A DNA stretch of 58,242 nt, from contig JBBHKE010003049.1 in NCBI GenBank assembly GCA_037447655.1, positions 1 through 58,242 of the forward strand, read 5' to 3'. The notes below the pieces were generated by a model, which made no database searches, was not told the DNA's origin, and was given only the letters and a program-made list of their open reading frames with translations. This document shows positions 12,480 through 24,936 of the stretch, in pieces. Origin of the DNA: Zygnema cylindricum (taxonomy: Eukaryota > Streptophyta > Zygnematophyceae > Zygnematales > Zygnemataceae). The translations under genes were made by a program, and so were the position numbers. The first letter of the stretch is position 1, and every line of letters begins with the position of its first letter.

Positions 12480-13390
12480 TAAAAAACTATGATTCAAAGT
12501 TGAAATTGTTTTTTTTTTTTTTTTTACCTTACCTTTTACCTTTTTCTTTTTTTCTACCTTCCCTTTTACCTTTTTCTTTCTTCTTTTCTTTTTTCACCTT
12601 TCACCTTTTTTTTTTTTTTACCCACATTTTATTTATTAGTAGGATGAAGCTGCACTTTTTCTGTCTGGGGATGTGAATTGAGGGAGAGAGTGGAGGGGAG
12701 GGAGGGAGGGAGGGAGGGAGGGAGGGAGGGAGGGAGGGAGGGAGGGATGGGAGGCAGGATTGAGATAGCAGTCGTAACCTATAGCACATATGTGACATCA
12801 ATCGCCTAATGTACCTCTCTTGTTTTAACTCTCTTGCTCTCTCTCTCTCTCTCTCTTTTTTTCTCTTTCTTTCTCTCTCTTTCACTCTCTCTATCGCTCT
12901 CTTTCACTCTCTCTTTCTCACTCTTTCTCTCTCTTCCACTCTCTTTATCTCTCTTTTTCTCTCTTTCACTCTCTTTCTCTCTCTTTCACTTTCTCCCTCT
13001 TTCGCTCTCTTTTCTCTCTTTTTCTCTCCCTCTCTACAGCTCTAACCTGTAGCACATGTGACATCTCTTTGTCTTCTCGTGACCCCCTTGCAGGACGGGA
13101 GGGAGAGGTAGGGAGAGGGAGAGGGAGGGGGACGGGGAGGGAGAGGGGGGGAGAGAGAGAGGGAGAGGGAGAGGGAGAGGGAGAGGGAGAGGGAGAGGGA
13201 GGAGGGGGAGGGGGGAGGGGGAGGGGGAGGGGGAGAGGAAGAGGGAGAGGGAGACGGATAAGGAGAGGGAAATGGAAACGGAGAGGGAGAGGGAGAGGGA
13301 GAGGGAGAGGGAGAGGGAGAGGGAGAGGGAGGAGGAGAGGGAGAGGGAGGGAGAGGGAGAGGGAGAAAGAGGGAGAGAGAAGGAGAGCAG
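12480..13390 (+). repeat. Low-complexity tracts with copies of the exon 3 acceptor region
   Basis: In order: T-rich and CTTTT repeats (12500-12620), (GAGG)n (12690-12747), (CT)n (12835-13035) and GGGAGA repeats (13090-13385). Between them, at about 12773-12825 and 13041-13105, lie copies of the intron 2 end found at 13393-13480 ('aacctgtagcacatgtgacatc' type), the second with its own TTGCAG. The Arg/Gly/Glu-rich and Ser/Leu/Pro-rich frames here are composition artefacts. Confidence 0.7.
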
Positions 13391-13412
13391 TTCAACCTGT
13401 CACAACCTGTGA

Positions 13413-14790
<1,378 letters not shown>

Positions 14791-15593
14791 GGATATTTGA
14801 GATTTTACTTTTTCTACTGTATTTCTTATCAGAAACCTCTGGAAAATAAATATGGCTATTTGAGATAAACCAGATATCCACATTTAATTCGGTAAATATT
14901 TGAGTGGAGATCTATTTATAATATATAAATATTGTTCTGGTTTTGGTTGAACCGATTTATAAAACTTTTTAAACGAAATGAAACGCAACTTTCTCTAAAA
15001 ATAAATGAAATTTTCTAAATAAATGAAACGTTTTAAACAAATGAAACTTTTTCGAAACAATTGAGACCTCTAAAAACAAACAAATCACAACCTTTCTAAA
15101 GATAATTGAAAATTTTTATAGTGCAAATTATTCTTTGAAACGTTCTAAGAGCAAGTGAGTGAAAATTTTTGAAAACAAATGAAGCTTTTGTAAAAATAAC
15201 TGAAACTTTTTAAAATGAATTGAAACTTTCGAAAACTGAATCAAATCAAACTTTCTAAAAACAAATGAAACTTCTGAAAACAATTGAAACTTTTGTAAAA
15301 ACAATTGAAACTTTTATGAAAACAATTGAAAATTTTTAAAAACGAATGAAACTTTCTGAAAACAGATGCGTCTAGTTTATCAATTTAGCAAGTCTTTAGA
15401 GTGGATATTTTTTCTGCTTTTCATACAATTTGAATCGAATCGCATCCCGGATTTGACTGGGATCTGAGGTGGGATTCGAGGCTTGTCTTTTTCCTTAACT
15501 TTCTGGAAACAAATTAAATTTTATACGTTAAAATAGGAATTTTCTTCTGGGAGGAAAAATCATTTATTTTGTTGGGTTTTGGTTTATTTGTAG
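14791..15593 (+). repeat. Intron 3 repeats of the GAAACTTTC type
   Basis: Between about 14970 and 15365 there are many degenerate copies of 'aaaacaaatgaaactttc' (unit about 20-25 bp). Near 15468 the words 'gaggtgggat' and 'gaggcttg' weakly echo the exon 4 acceptor region (TAG|GTGGGAT...GAGGCTTA). No coding sequence seen. Confidence 0.5.
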
Positions 15594-15726
15594 GTGGGAT
15601 ATGACCCGGGAGAGGAGGCTTATCCTGATTGGTTGATGGATCAGCCGTTCGCTGAAATGCTGCCAGGTGTCGTGGCTCCCGGACGGATAATAGGACAAAT
15701 TAGTCCTTCGGTGGCAAAGACTTACG
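15594..15726 (+). CDS. XK1: FGGY sugar kinase, exon 4
   Basis: 133-nt exon after TTTGTAG, entering in phase 0 and ending in phase 1 at G before GTGAGT. It encodes VGYDPGEEAYPDWLMDQPFA and EMLPGVVAPGRIIGQISPSV, then AKTYG. The VGYDP...YP.WL....LLP.V..PG..IG pattern is the conserved hinge segment between the two ATPase-like domains of this kinase branch. Two residues at the 3' end are shared with the next exon through the split Gly codon. Confidence 0.9.
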
Positions 15727-16085
15727 GTGAGTCATATACAAACTTAGTCATAAAAGTCATCAAAAGGATAGATATTAGGACAAAAGGAGGGATAATAGGA
15801 CAAAAGGACCCTAGGGTGTGTCACATACAAATGTAGTCATAAATTTTATTAAGAGGACGGATAATAGGACGAAATAGTGCTTTATTGGCAAGGACCTATG
15901 GCGAGTCACATACAAACTTAGTCACAAAATTTAGCAATAGGACAGATATTAGGACAAATTTGTCCTTATTGTCAAGAACCTATGGTGAATATACAAACTT
16001 AATCCTAAAACTAAGCAATAGGACAGATAATAAGACAAATTAGTCCCTCAGTGGCAAAGAATTACGGTGAGCAGAAATGTGAAAG
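15727..16085 (+). repeat. Tandem copies of the exon 4 donor junction
   Basis: The last about 45 nt of exon 4 plus about 40 nt of intron are reiterated at about 15763-15840 (partial), 15855-15935, 15939-16013 and 16017-16075. Each keeps 'ggacagataataggacaaat' and 'ggcaaagacttacgg'-like words. The last copy preserves a perfect ACG|GTGAGC donor at 16067, only 340 nt downstream of the real one. Confidence 0.85.
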
Positions 16086-16094
16086 GATTAATTA

Positions 16095-16964
16095 TACCTT
16101 GTTAATATTTTTTCCCATTAACAATTTCTTTAATCGAACTTTATCAACAGTTTACATTTATTTGCGGCCATTTCTCTAACTGCCGCATTTGTTTTACTAT
16201 ACTGTACTATTTTGTTCACTGTTAATATTCTATTTTATTAATACTTCATTAATAGTTTAAGAGTTCATTTCTAGCCTTCCTTCTTACTGCGGCATCAGTA
16301 ATACTATAATGTACTATTTAAAAAAAATACTTTCAATGCTCCTTTTTATTAATAATTTATTTTATCATACTTTATTTGATAATCACTTAATGAATAATTT
16401 ATCACTTTATTTCAGACCTTCCCTCTTATTGCGGCATCAATAAGACTAAATTGAACTAATTTATTAATACTTTCAATACTCCTTTTTATTACTACTTTAT
16501 TTTATCCATACTTTATTTGATAATCACTTAATTAATAGTTTCATGCTATTTTTCAGGCCTTCCCTCGTACTGCTGGGTCAATAATACTAAACTGTACTAT
16601 TTCATCAATATTTTCAATGCTCCTCTTTATTCATACTTTATTTTATCCATGCTATATTTGATAATTAATACTTAATTAATAGTTTAACACTTTATTTCAG
16701 GCCTTCACTCTGACTGCTGCATCAATAGACTATACTGTACATTTTTATTAATACTTTTAATACTCCTCTTTGTTCATACTTCATTTTATCCATACTGTAT
16801 TTTATAATCGCTTAATTAATTGTCTAATACTTTATTTCAGGCCTTCCCTCTTACTGCTGCATCAATAGACTATACTGTACATTTTCATTAACACTTTAAA
16901 TGCTCCTTTTTATACATACTTTATTTTATCATTAATACTTAATCAATATTTAAATACTTCATTT
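16095..16964 (+). repeat. About 141-bp tandem repeat carrying the exon 5 acceptor
   Basis: Six well-spaced copies plus one weak copy near 16165 of a unit ending 'tttatttcag' and starting 'gccttccctc.tactgc'. AG sites fall at 16272-16274 (tag), 16413-16415, 16554-16556, 16698-16700, 16838-16840 and the real one at 16965-16967. The intervals are about 141, 141, 144, 140 and 127 bp. Each unit thus contains the 3' splice site and about 15 nt of exon 5. Confidence 0.88.
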
Positions 16965-16967
16965 CAG

Positions 16968-17056
16968 GCCTTCCCTCCGACTGCCAAATTTGCAGTGGAA
17001 CCACCGACAGCATTGCCGCCTTCCTGGCAGCCAGAGTGGATACTGTTGGACAGGCG
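16968..17056 (+). CDS. XK1: FGGY sugar kinase, exon 5
   Basis: 89-nt exon entering in phase 1 and ending in phase 0 at GCG before GTGAGA. It encodes LPSDCQICSGTTDSIAAFLA and ARVDTVGQA. The GTTDSIAAFLAA motif holds the Asp that acts as catalytic base in FGGY kinases, here followed by the conserved helix and the G-[KQ]-A turn that leads into the second phosphate loop encoded by exon 6. The residues match the plant family closely and no lesion is visible. Confidence 0.9.
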
Positions 17057-17529
17057 GTGAGAGACATCTCTCTCTCTCCCTCTCTCTCCCCCCCTCTCCC
17101 TCTCCCTCTCCCTCTCCCTCTCTCTGCCTCTCTCTCTGTCTCTGCCTCTCCCTCTCTATCAACAATATTGCGGCGTTTCTGGTGGCCAGAGTGGATCTTA
17201 TGCTCCGAGAGACCTCTCCATCTCTCTCTCTCTCTATCCCTCTCCCTCTCCCTGTCTTTGCCTCTCTCTCTGTCTCTGCCTCTCCCTCTCTGTCATCAAT
17301 ATTGCGGCTTTTCTGGCGGCCAGAGTGTATACTATTGCCCAGGCTATGAGTTCCCTCTCTCCCTCCTCCCCTTCCCTCTTTCGCTCCTCTCTCTTCTATG
17401 TCCCTGCCTTTATCTCTCCCTGTCTCTCCCTCTCCCTCTCCTCTCTCTATCTCTACGCTTACTCTCTCCCTCTCCCACTCGCTCTCCCTCTTCCACTCTC
17501 TCTCCCTCTCTCTGTCCTTGCGTCTCTCT
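17057..17529 (+). repeat. CT tract with copies of the exon 5 donor end
   Basis: CCCTCT/CT repeats flank two degenerate copies of the 3' part of exon 5. The copy at about 17157-17215 still reads NNIAAFLVARVD in one frame. The copy at about 17292-17352 reads INIAAFLAARVYTIAQAM in another. A third copy lies at 20268-20323, beyond a retroelement insertion. The long antisense frame over this stretch is not a gene. Confidence 0.82.
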
Positions 17530-18023
17530 CTCAAATTCGTAAACTCTACCACCGCGGTGGCCTCCACCGCGATCGCCTCGGTCACCTTTTCAGCGACCTT
17601 TTCTACCACCGACATGATTTGAGTAACATTGAGGACTAATATGTTCCCAAACTCCGTAAATGTCACTTTCCTCCTCGAAATTGTACGTGACCGTTTCCCC
17701 ATCTCTTTCTCCTTCTTCTTCACATCATTGTCCCCTCCACTCTCATGTCTATCTCCATCCAAATCGGGATCCGGATCATCGGGTTTTTTATTCTTTCCCT
17801 TTTGACCACTTGGTTCAGATTGCAATTGGAAATGAATACACCCCATAAGTTTGACAAACATTTGCTGAAATTGATTTTCTGAATTGCTCGGGCCTCCGTA
17901 CATCCGAGATTGATCTCAAACTGAAACCGGAGAAATGAATGGTTTCTCTGAAGTACGAGCCGTCGAAGCCGCCAGGGAGAGTTGTTCTTTCTTCCCATAA
18001 ACTAACTTCTCTTTATCTCCGAA
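17530..18023 (-). pseudogene. LTR-retrotransposon 5' leader and gag-like fragment
   Basis: Reading the minus strand from the primer-binding site at 18041, a frame starting at 17998 (MGRKNNSPWRLRRL...) shifts near 17905 into a second one starting MYGGPSNSENQFQQMF. That one continues through an acidic, Asp/Gly/Lys-rich linker to a Val/Glu/Ala-rich helical segment near 17540, where the CT tract cuts it off. The position after LTR and PBS argues for gag, but no zinc knuckle or pol is present, so the element is truncated. I cannot place it in a family. Confidence 0.5.
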
Positions 18024-18026
18024 TAA

Positions 18027-18041
18027 CTAGTTCCGATACCA
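18027..18041 (-). other. Primer-binding site, tRNA-iMet 3' end type
   Basis: On the minus strand TGGTATCGGAACTAG follows the terminal CA of the LTR-like sequence after two bases. It resembles the standard plant PBS TGGTATCAGAGC, unlike the half-tRNA type of the copia elements here. Confidence 0.6.
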
Positions 18042-18043
18042 CG

Positions 18044-20183
18044 TGTTAGGATCGTTAAAATAAATCACCACAAATAATTGTTTACCAAAAATGTTACACA
18101 TCGGAAGCATTCACAAAGAGTGACAATCTGCTAAAAGAGAATTTTTATATCTTGGCCGAAGCCTCTTTTACATCAGCCCTTCACTCCTCTCTCTTTTACA
18201 CTTTGACAATGATCACGCAATAATAATCACTCCAAGGATAACACTATTTAAGACCTTTATGCTCCGAATGGATCACTAAGGATCCTTAACACCTCCGTAC
18301 AAAGGATCTTCACCACCTCTGAATTGATCACAAAGGATGAACCTAGGATCATTCACACCTCTATACCTCAATAGATTCAAAGCTAAGACAAGGATAACTT
18401 TGCAACTTCTCTTTCTTCACGTAAGTATCTGTCTAACTAACGTGTTGCGCACGACCAATTATCCGAATAGGCGACAAACTCTGATACCTTCCTATCAAGG
18501 CACGTGTCTAAGGTACGCGTGAAAAGAAGACGCACATAAGGCAGGCGGACGCGTTTGAAAATTAAACTTCAAAAGAAAAAGTTTCGCACGTGCGTCGTAC
18601 GCGCACGAAACACACCCCGTACACTAAAACATAGACGCAAAACAAAAAACAACACCATGGCTTTCTCACGTGCTTCGTGCGCACACGAAAATCCAAACGC
18701 CATACAAAATAGTTACGGACGCGAAACATCGTACTTTTCATTCACGAAGCCAATATCACTGTTGGTTCGCCGATGTGTCACTTTTGGCGATTCAACGATG
18801 TAAACCAACAATCCCCCTCTCATTGGCCGGGCTGCTAAAGTCCTCAAAACAACGTACTTCACGCGATGTCGGTCGCTTTGTCGATTCGCACGTCGCGTGA
18901 AGCACGTTGTTTTGAGGTCTTTGGCGATCTCGCCAATGAAAAAAGGATTGTTGGATTTCAATGTTGAATCGCCAAATGTGACGCATTGACGAACCAACAA
19001 TGATTTTGAGGTCGCGAACGTAATGAACGATTTCGTTTCGCACGTTTGGAGTTCCGTGTGTGTACGATGCACGTGAGAGTTTTACTTCGTTGTGTTTCGT
19101 TTTGCGTCTATATTGTAGTGTGCGGGTGGTGTTTTGTGCCTGTATGGTGGACGTGCAAAACTTATTCTTTTATAGTTTCGTTTTGAAGAAAGAAGACGTC
19201 CACAATACAAAACATAACAACATGGCTTTATCACGTGCATCGTACACACACGAAACTCCAAACGTGCGAAACGAAATCGTACATTTTGTTCGCGACCTCA
19301 AAATCATTGTTGGCTCGTCAATGCATCACATTTGGCGATTCAACAATGAAATCCAACAATCAATATTTCATTGGGGAAATCGCCAAAGACCTCAAAACTT
19401 CACGCGACGTGCGAATCGACAAAGCGATTGACATCGCGTGAAGTACATTGTTTTGAGGACTTTTGCAGCACTGCCAATGAGAGGGGGATTGTTGGTTTAC
19501 ATCGTTGAATGGCCAAAAATGACACATCGGCAAACCAACTGTGATATCGACTTCGTGATCGAAACGTACGATGTTTCGCGTCCGTAACTGCTTTGTATGA
19601 CGTTTGGAGTTTCGTGCGCGTACGAAGCACGTGAGAAAGCCATGTTGTTATGTTTTGTTTTGCATCTATGTTTTATTGTATGGGGTGTGTTTCGTGCGCG
19701 TACGACGCACGTGCGAAACTTCTTCTTTTGAAGTTTAATTTTCGAAGAAGGAAGCGCGTCCTCCTACCTTATGTGCGTCATCCTTTCACGCGTACCTTGG
19801 ACACGTGCCTTGATAGGAAAACATCAGAGTTTGTCGCTTATTCAGATAATTAGTCGTGCGCAGCACGTTAGTTATGCAGATACTTACGTGAAGAAAGAGA
19901 AGTTGCAAAGTTATCCTTGTCTTAGCTTTGGATCAATTGAGGTGTGGAAGTGTTATGTATCCTTGGTGAAACATTCGGAGCATAGAGGTGTCGAGGAGTT
20001 TTATTCTTCAAGTGATCATTCTTTAGTGATCCAATTCGGAGTAATGAGGAGTGAGGAGTAAAGTTGATGTAAAAAAGGCTCCAGCCAAATATAAAGAAAA
20101 CAATTTGGTCGATTGTCCCTGTTTGTGAAAGCTTCCGCTGGGAATGTCTTTTTGCTGAATATTTCTTTTTGTGGTGATCCTAA

Positions 20184-20185
<2 letters not shown>
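18044..20185 (-). mobile_element. 2.1-kb nested palindrome, LTR-like foldback
   Basis: Begins TGTTAGGATC and ends GATCCTAACA. The entire stretch folds on a centre near 19115, arms of about 1.07 kb pairing imperfectly from end to end. Within each arm a second palindrome (centres near 18880 and 19425, around 'cttcacgcgatg') makes four alternating copies of a block of about 250-300 bp. Placement next to a PBS and gag fragment suggests an LTR or two LTRs head to head. Insertion lies between CT tracts inside intron 5 of the kinase. Open frames in the arms are symmetric shadows. Confidence 0.7.
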
Positions 20186-20270
<85 letters not shown>

Positions 20271-20640
20271 CAAAAAATATTTTGGCTTTCCTGGTTGCTA
20301 GGCTGGATCAGATTGGACAGGCTGTGAGATCCCTCTCTCTCACTCCCTCTCCGTCTCCTGTCTTTGCCTATGTGCCTCTCTGCATCTCCCTCCTCCTCGT
20401 CTTCTCTCTCGTCCTCTCCCCCTCTCCCTCTTCCTCTCCCTCTCCCTTTCCCCTCCCCTTTGTACTTCTCTTTTATTTTTATGCTCCCTCGCCCTCTTTC
20501 TCTCCCTCTCCCTCTCCCTTCCCCTCCCCTTTGTACTTCCTTTTTATTTTTATGCTCCCTTGCCCTCTTTCTCTCCCTCTCCCTCTCCCTTCCCCTTCCC
20601 TTTGTACTTCTCTTTTATTTTTATGCACTCTTTTAAAACA
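20186..20640 (+). repeat. CT tract, third exon 5 donor copy and 70-bp triplication
   Basis: (TC)n at 20186-20266 is followed at 20268-20323 by a copy of the 3' part of exon 5, reading KNILAFLVARLDQIGQA. It keeps a usable donor GCT|GTGAGA at 20324. At about 20451-20640 a unit of about 70 bp ('cccctttgtacttctctttt...' plus CCCTCT repeats) occurs three times. Confidence 0.8.
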
Positions 20641-21935
<1,295 letters not shown>

Positions 21936-23126
21936 TGTAAGTTTTCGTAAGCTTTACGTGCTAACCGAGAGAGACAGAAAGCATTAGAACTTAGAGAAAT
22001 AATGGAAAATTGGAGCTTAACGACTAACCACTAATAGTGTGGAAAAGGAAGTTTCCTTTAGGGAATCAAAAGTACAACTCAGAATCTAAGTACAAAACCG
22101 AGACCTGAAAACGCCGGGTTTGAATTGAAATGAAAGTTTCCCTTTTTCATTGAAAGTACAGTCTTTAAGAAAGACTGATAGGTACAGGTGAACAGTCTTT
22201 GGAACAGCTAACTTATTATTAATTTTAAAAACAGTATTAATTATTTTTTAACAGACGGAAAATAAGAATCACAAGTTTATGCTACCTCAAGGTTGCACAT
22301 TGTGCATCTCTTAAACTGACTCAAAAATTATACAAAACTTGATAATTTCCCTAAGAGTTCTGCTGTCTTATAAACACTACACCGCGAATCGTAATTAGAG
22401 TAAAGAAATAATTAGAGTAAAAAAACGAAAAAAAATAATTAGAGTTATTAACTCTATTTTGGGCAATCAACCCTTTTTTTTTTTAATTATTCTAATTTAT
22501 CAATAAGTCTAAGAATAATTTTGAATAATGTACTCTATTTATGGTGATAGAGCCAAAATTTGGGGTGACCGAATTAGCGTACACAACTTGTTGAAATAAA
22601 AGGTATTTTCTAGGTTAGTTAAAAGATTTAACTAAAAGCAGGAAAAAGAAGAGGTAGCCTGCTTCTAGCTTCTACATCGTGAATCGCTATTTCGTAAAAT
22701 AATAAGACATTAATATTAACGTTAATAATTTCTTTACACTAACTATTTATGAACTCTAATAGCAATTCACGGTGTACTTTTGAATGTACATAACTGTTTT
22801 GACTGCATCTAGTCAGTTTTTCCAACGACTGTTTACTTGTACCTAACAGTCTTTCTTAAAGACTGTACTTTTTGTACTTATGCATTCAATGAAAAAGGAA
22901 TCTTTTATGTCAGTTCATACCTGGCGTTTTTGGATTCCGGTTTTGTACTTAGATGCTTATGTGTACTTTTGATTCCCTAAAGAAATGCTCTTTTTCCACA
23001 CTATTAGTGGTTAGTAGTTAAGCTCAATCTTTCCATTATTTTTCTAAGTTCTGGTTGTCTCTGTCTATCTCTTCTGGTTGTCTCTGTCTATCTCTTTTAG
23101 CAGGCAAAGCTTACAAAAGTTAACAT
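21936..23126. mobile_element. Long inverted-repeat element, host to a nested MITE
   Basis: Arms of about 250 bp pair with each other: 21936-22210 with the inverse of 22830-23126. They share 'aagcttt', 'gagagagacag', 'ccactaatagtgtgg', 'agggaatcaaaagtac' and 'agtctttaagaaagactg'. No transposase frame is present. A second element (22376-22790) lies inside. The right terminus contains 'cttttagcag', which could serve as a cryptic acceptor. Confidence 0.7.
22376..22790. mobile_element. GTACACCG-terminus MITE, nested
   Basis: Starts near 'actacaccgcgaatcgtaattag' and ends with the inverse type 'ctaatagcaattcacggtgtac'. It shares its ends and the interior 'gaattagcg' and 'attagagttattaactcta' words with the elements at 44.5, 51-53 and 57.9 kb. 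Confidence 0.6.
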
Positions 23127-23139
23127 CATAATAATCCTT

Positions 23140-24100
23140 TTCTTTCTTCGTCTCCTTTCCCCCCTCCCCCTCCCTCCACCTCTGCCTTTCTCTTTGCCAC
23201 TGCGTCCTGTCTCATCTTTTTGTCCTTGCCCTCTTCCTCTCCCTTTCCCTTTCCCTCTCCCTCTCCCTCTCCGTCCTCACCTCTCGTTCTCCCTCTCCGT
23301 CCCCACCTTTCTTTCTTTCTTTCTTTCACCCTCTCCTCCATCTCCCTCTCCTCCTTTCCTCTCGCCCCTCCATTCTCACTCATCTCCTTATCCTTTTCCT
23401 TCTCTTTCCTTACCAAACACGGAACAGTAGATTGGAGTCGTTTGCCTCCTTGTCCCTCTCCTCCCCCATCCTCCCCCTTTTTCTCTTTCCTTCCTCATTC
23501 TCTCTCTCTGTCACTCTCTTCACCTTACTCCCATCTCCCACTGTCTCCCTCTCCCTCTCCTTTACCCTCACCTTCTTTTCTCTGTCTCACTTCTTCTTCT
23601 TTCTCTCTGTGTCACTCTCCGTCTCCCTCTCCTTGTCCCTCTCCTCTCCCTCTTCTTCCACCCCTCCTTCCACCACTTCTCCCTCTCCCTTGCCCTCTCC
23701 CCTCCCTCTCCCTCACCTTTACTCTCACCTTCATTTCTGTCTTATCTCTTCTGCTTTCCCTCCATGTCTCTCTCCATCTCCCTCTTCTTCTACCCCTCCG
23801 TGCACCTCTATTTCTCCCTCTCCTCTCTCTCTCCCCTCCCTCTCCTCTCTCTCTCCCCTCCCTCTCCTCTCCCTCTCCTCTCCCTCTCCTCTCCCTTTCC
23901 TCTCCCTCTCCTCTCCCTTTCCTCTCCCTCTCCTCTCCCTTTCCTCTCCCTCTCCTCTCTCCTCTCCCTCTCCTCTCCCTCTCCTCTCCCTCTCCCCTCC
24001 CTCTCCTCTCCCTCTCCTCTCCCTCTCCCTCTCCCCTCCCTCTCCCCTCCCTCTCCCCTCCCTCTCCTCTCTCTAACCTCTCCCTCTCCTCTCCATACAT
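23140..24100 (+). repeat. Long CCCTCT pyrimidine tract
   Basis: Nearly 1 kb of CCCTCT/CCCTTT/CTCTCC repeats with irregular interruptions. The Ser/Pro/Leu-rich frames on the + strand and Arg/Glu/Gly-rich frames on the - strand are composition artefacts. Degenerate internal units, such as 'acccctcc.tccacc.ct', suggest higher-order repetition. Confidence 0.85.
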
Positions 24101-24337
24101 ACATGTATATATAAGATATATATACACACATATATATAAATGTATAATATTCACATCATTTCATTTCTATATACTTAAATGTAAAAGTATAAGGCAAAAA
24201 TCAATAACTGAAGTTTGCTGGTTTTCTCGTTTATTTTTGAGTTAATTTATGAGGAATATCAAGTTAGTTCTAGTCAATTTTTAGATTATTTTAGTTATTT
24301 TTGTTTATTTTTTATTATTTTTTATCTATTTTCCAGG

Positions 24338-24411
24338 TGGCCGGAGTTATCGTGAACAATGTTCACCGAGTCACGGAAACTTGTGCCGAAGCTTTTATAT
24401 TGAGGATGTAT

Positions 24412-24412
<1 letters not shown>
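24338..24412 (+). CDS. Possible orphan exon
   Basis: After a good acceptor (polypyrimidine then TTTTCCAG at 24330-24337) an open, normally composed stretch encodes VAGVIVNNVHRVTETCAEAF and ILRMYR, and runs into a CT tract. A GT follows at 24413 (ATAG|GTCTCT). It stands out from the surrounding low-complexity sequence. I do not recognise the protein. As exon 7 of the kinase it fails: the required phase meets a stop after a few codons and the residues do not fit the family. It may be an exon copy or a relic of another gene. Confidence 0.25.
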
Positions 24413-24471
<59 letters not shown>

Positions 24472-24532
24472 CTCTCGCTCTCTCTCTCTCTCTCTCTCCA
24501 CCTCTCCCTCTCTCTCTCCCCCTCTCCCTTAT
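24413..24532 (+). repeat. CT dinucleotide tract
   Basis: Almost pure (CT)n with a few G interruptions. The outer LTR of the copia pair begins directly after it. Confidence 0.85.
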
Positions 24533-24923
24533 TGAATGAGTAGTCATAGCAGCGGGCAGGAATACAGAAAAGGACAGAAAAGGGCAAGTAAAAGGTTGCC
24601 AGAAATAGTTAATTAAAAAAGGGTATCGGTTACAATGAAGACAAAAAGCTAAAGTAGTAACTGAGAGTGTCACGTAGTGTCACTCTGACAGACTGTACTA
24701 CACCCTACGTGATCCCAAAGGGTCACTTGTCTTTTCCTAGCATAGCGAAAGGGCAAGGTGTCCTTTCGTAAGAAGATATCTAAAAATATCTAAATCTGAA
24801 TCTAAGACAGAGATAAGAAAATAGATAACGAAAAACAGAATGCTAGACTACGTTATCTAGCACTAGGACTGATACATCTAGTTTGTAGCAAAGAAGAATA
24901 GGAACGAATCCAGGATTCCAACA
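24533..24923 (-). repeat. Copia pair, downstream LTR
   Basis: About 391 bp, minus-strand start TGTTGGAATCC at 24923 and end near ATTCA at 24533. It is preceded on the minus strand by a G-rich polypurine tract (AGCGGGGGGG). It differs from the middle LTR by small indels, including an extra block near 24665-24690 that is missing in the middle copy. Confidence 0.85.
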
Positions 24924-24936
24924 CCCCCCCGCTTTG

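Noticed and set aside
16095-16964. CRISPR-like array of regularly spaced repeats
   Set aside because: The unit is about 141 bp with degenerate copies, matches the adjacent splice junction and lies in a eukaryotic intron. There is no short repeat-spacer pattern and no cas gene.
16959-17903. 314-codon minus-strand open frame
   Set aside because: It joins a gag-like fragment to the antisense of CT tracts and kinase exon 5. Only the part beyond about 17530 has ordinary composition.
18044-20185. Symmetric frames of 60-120 codons in the palindrome read as small genes
   Set aside because: The same peptides recur in both arms and strands because of the palindrome. No motif or start context supports coding.
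23126-24245. Long frames up to 341 codons in the CCCTCT tract
   Set aside because: Low-complexity translation products with no domain; all frames are open for the same reason.
24338-24412. Orphan segment as exon 7 of the kinase
   Set aside because: Exon 6 ends in phase 2. In that phase the segment reaches a stop after a few codons, and its residues do not match the family's C-terminus.
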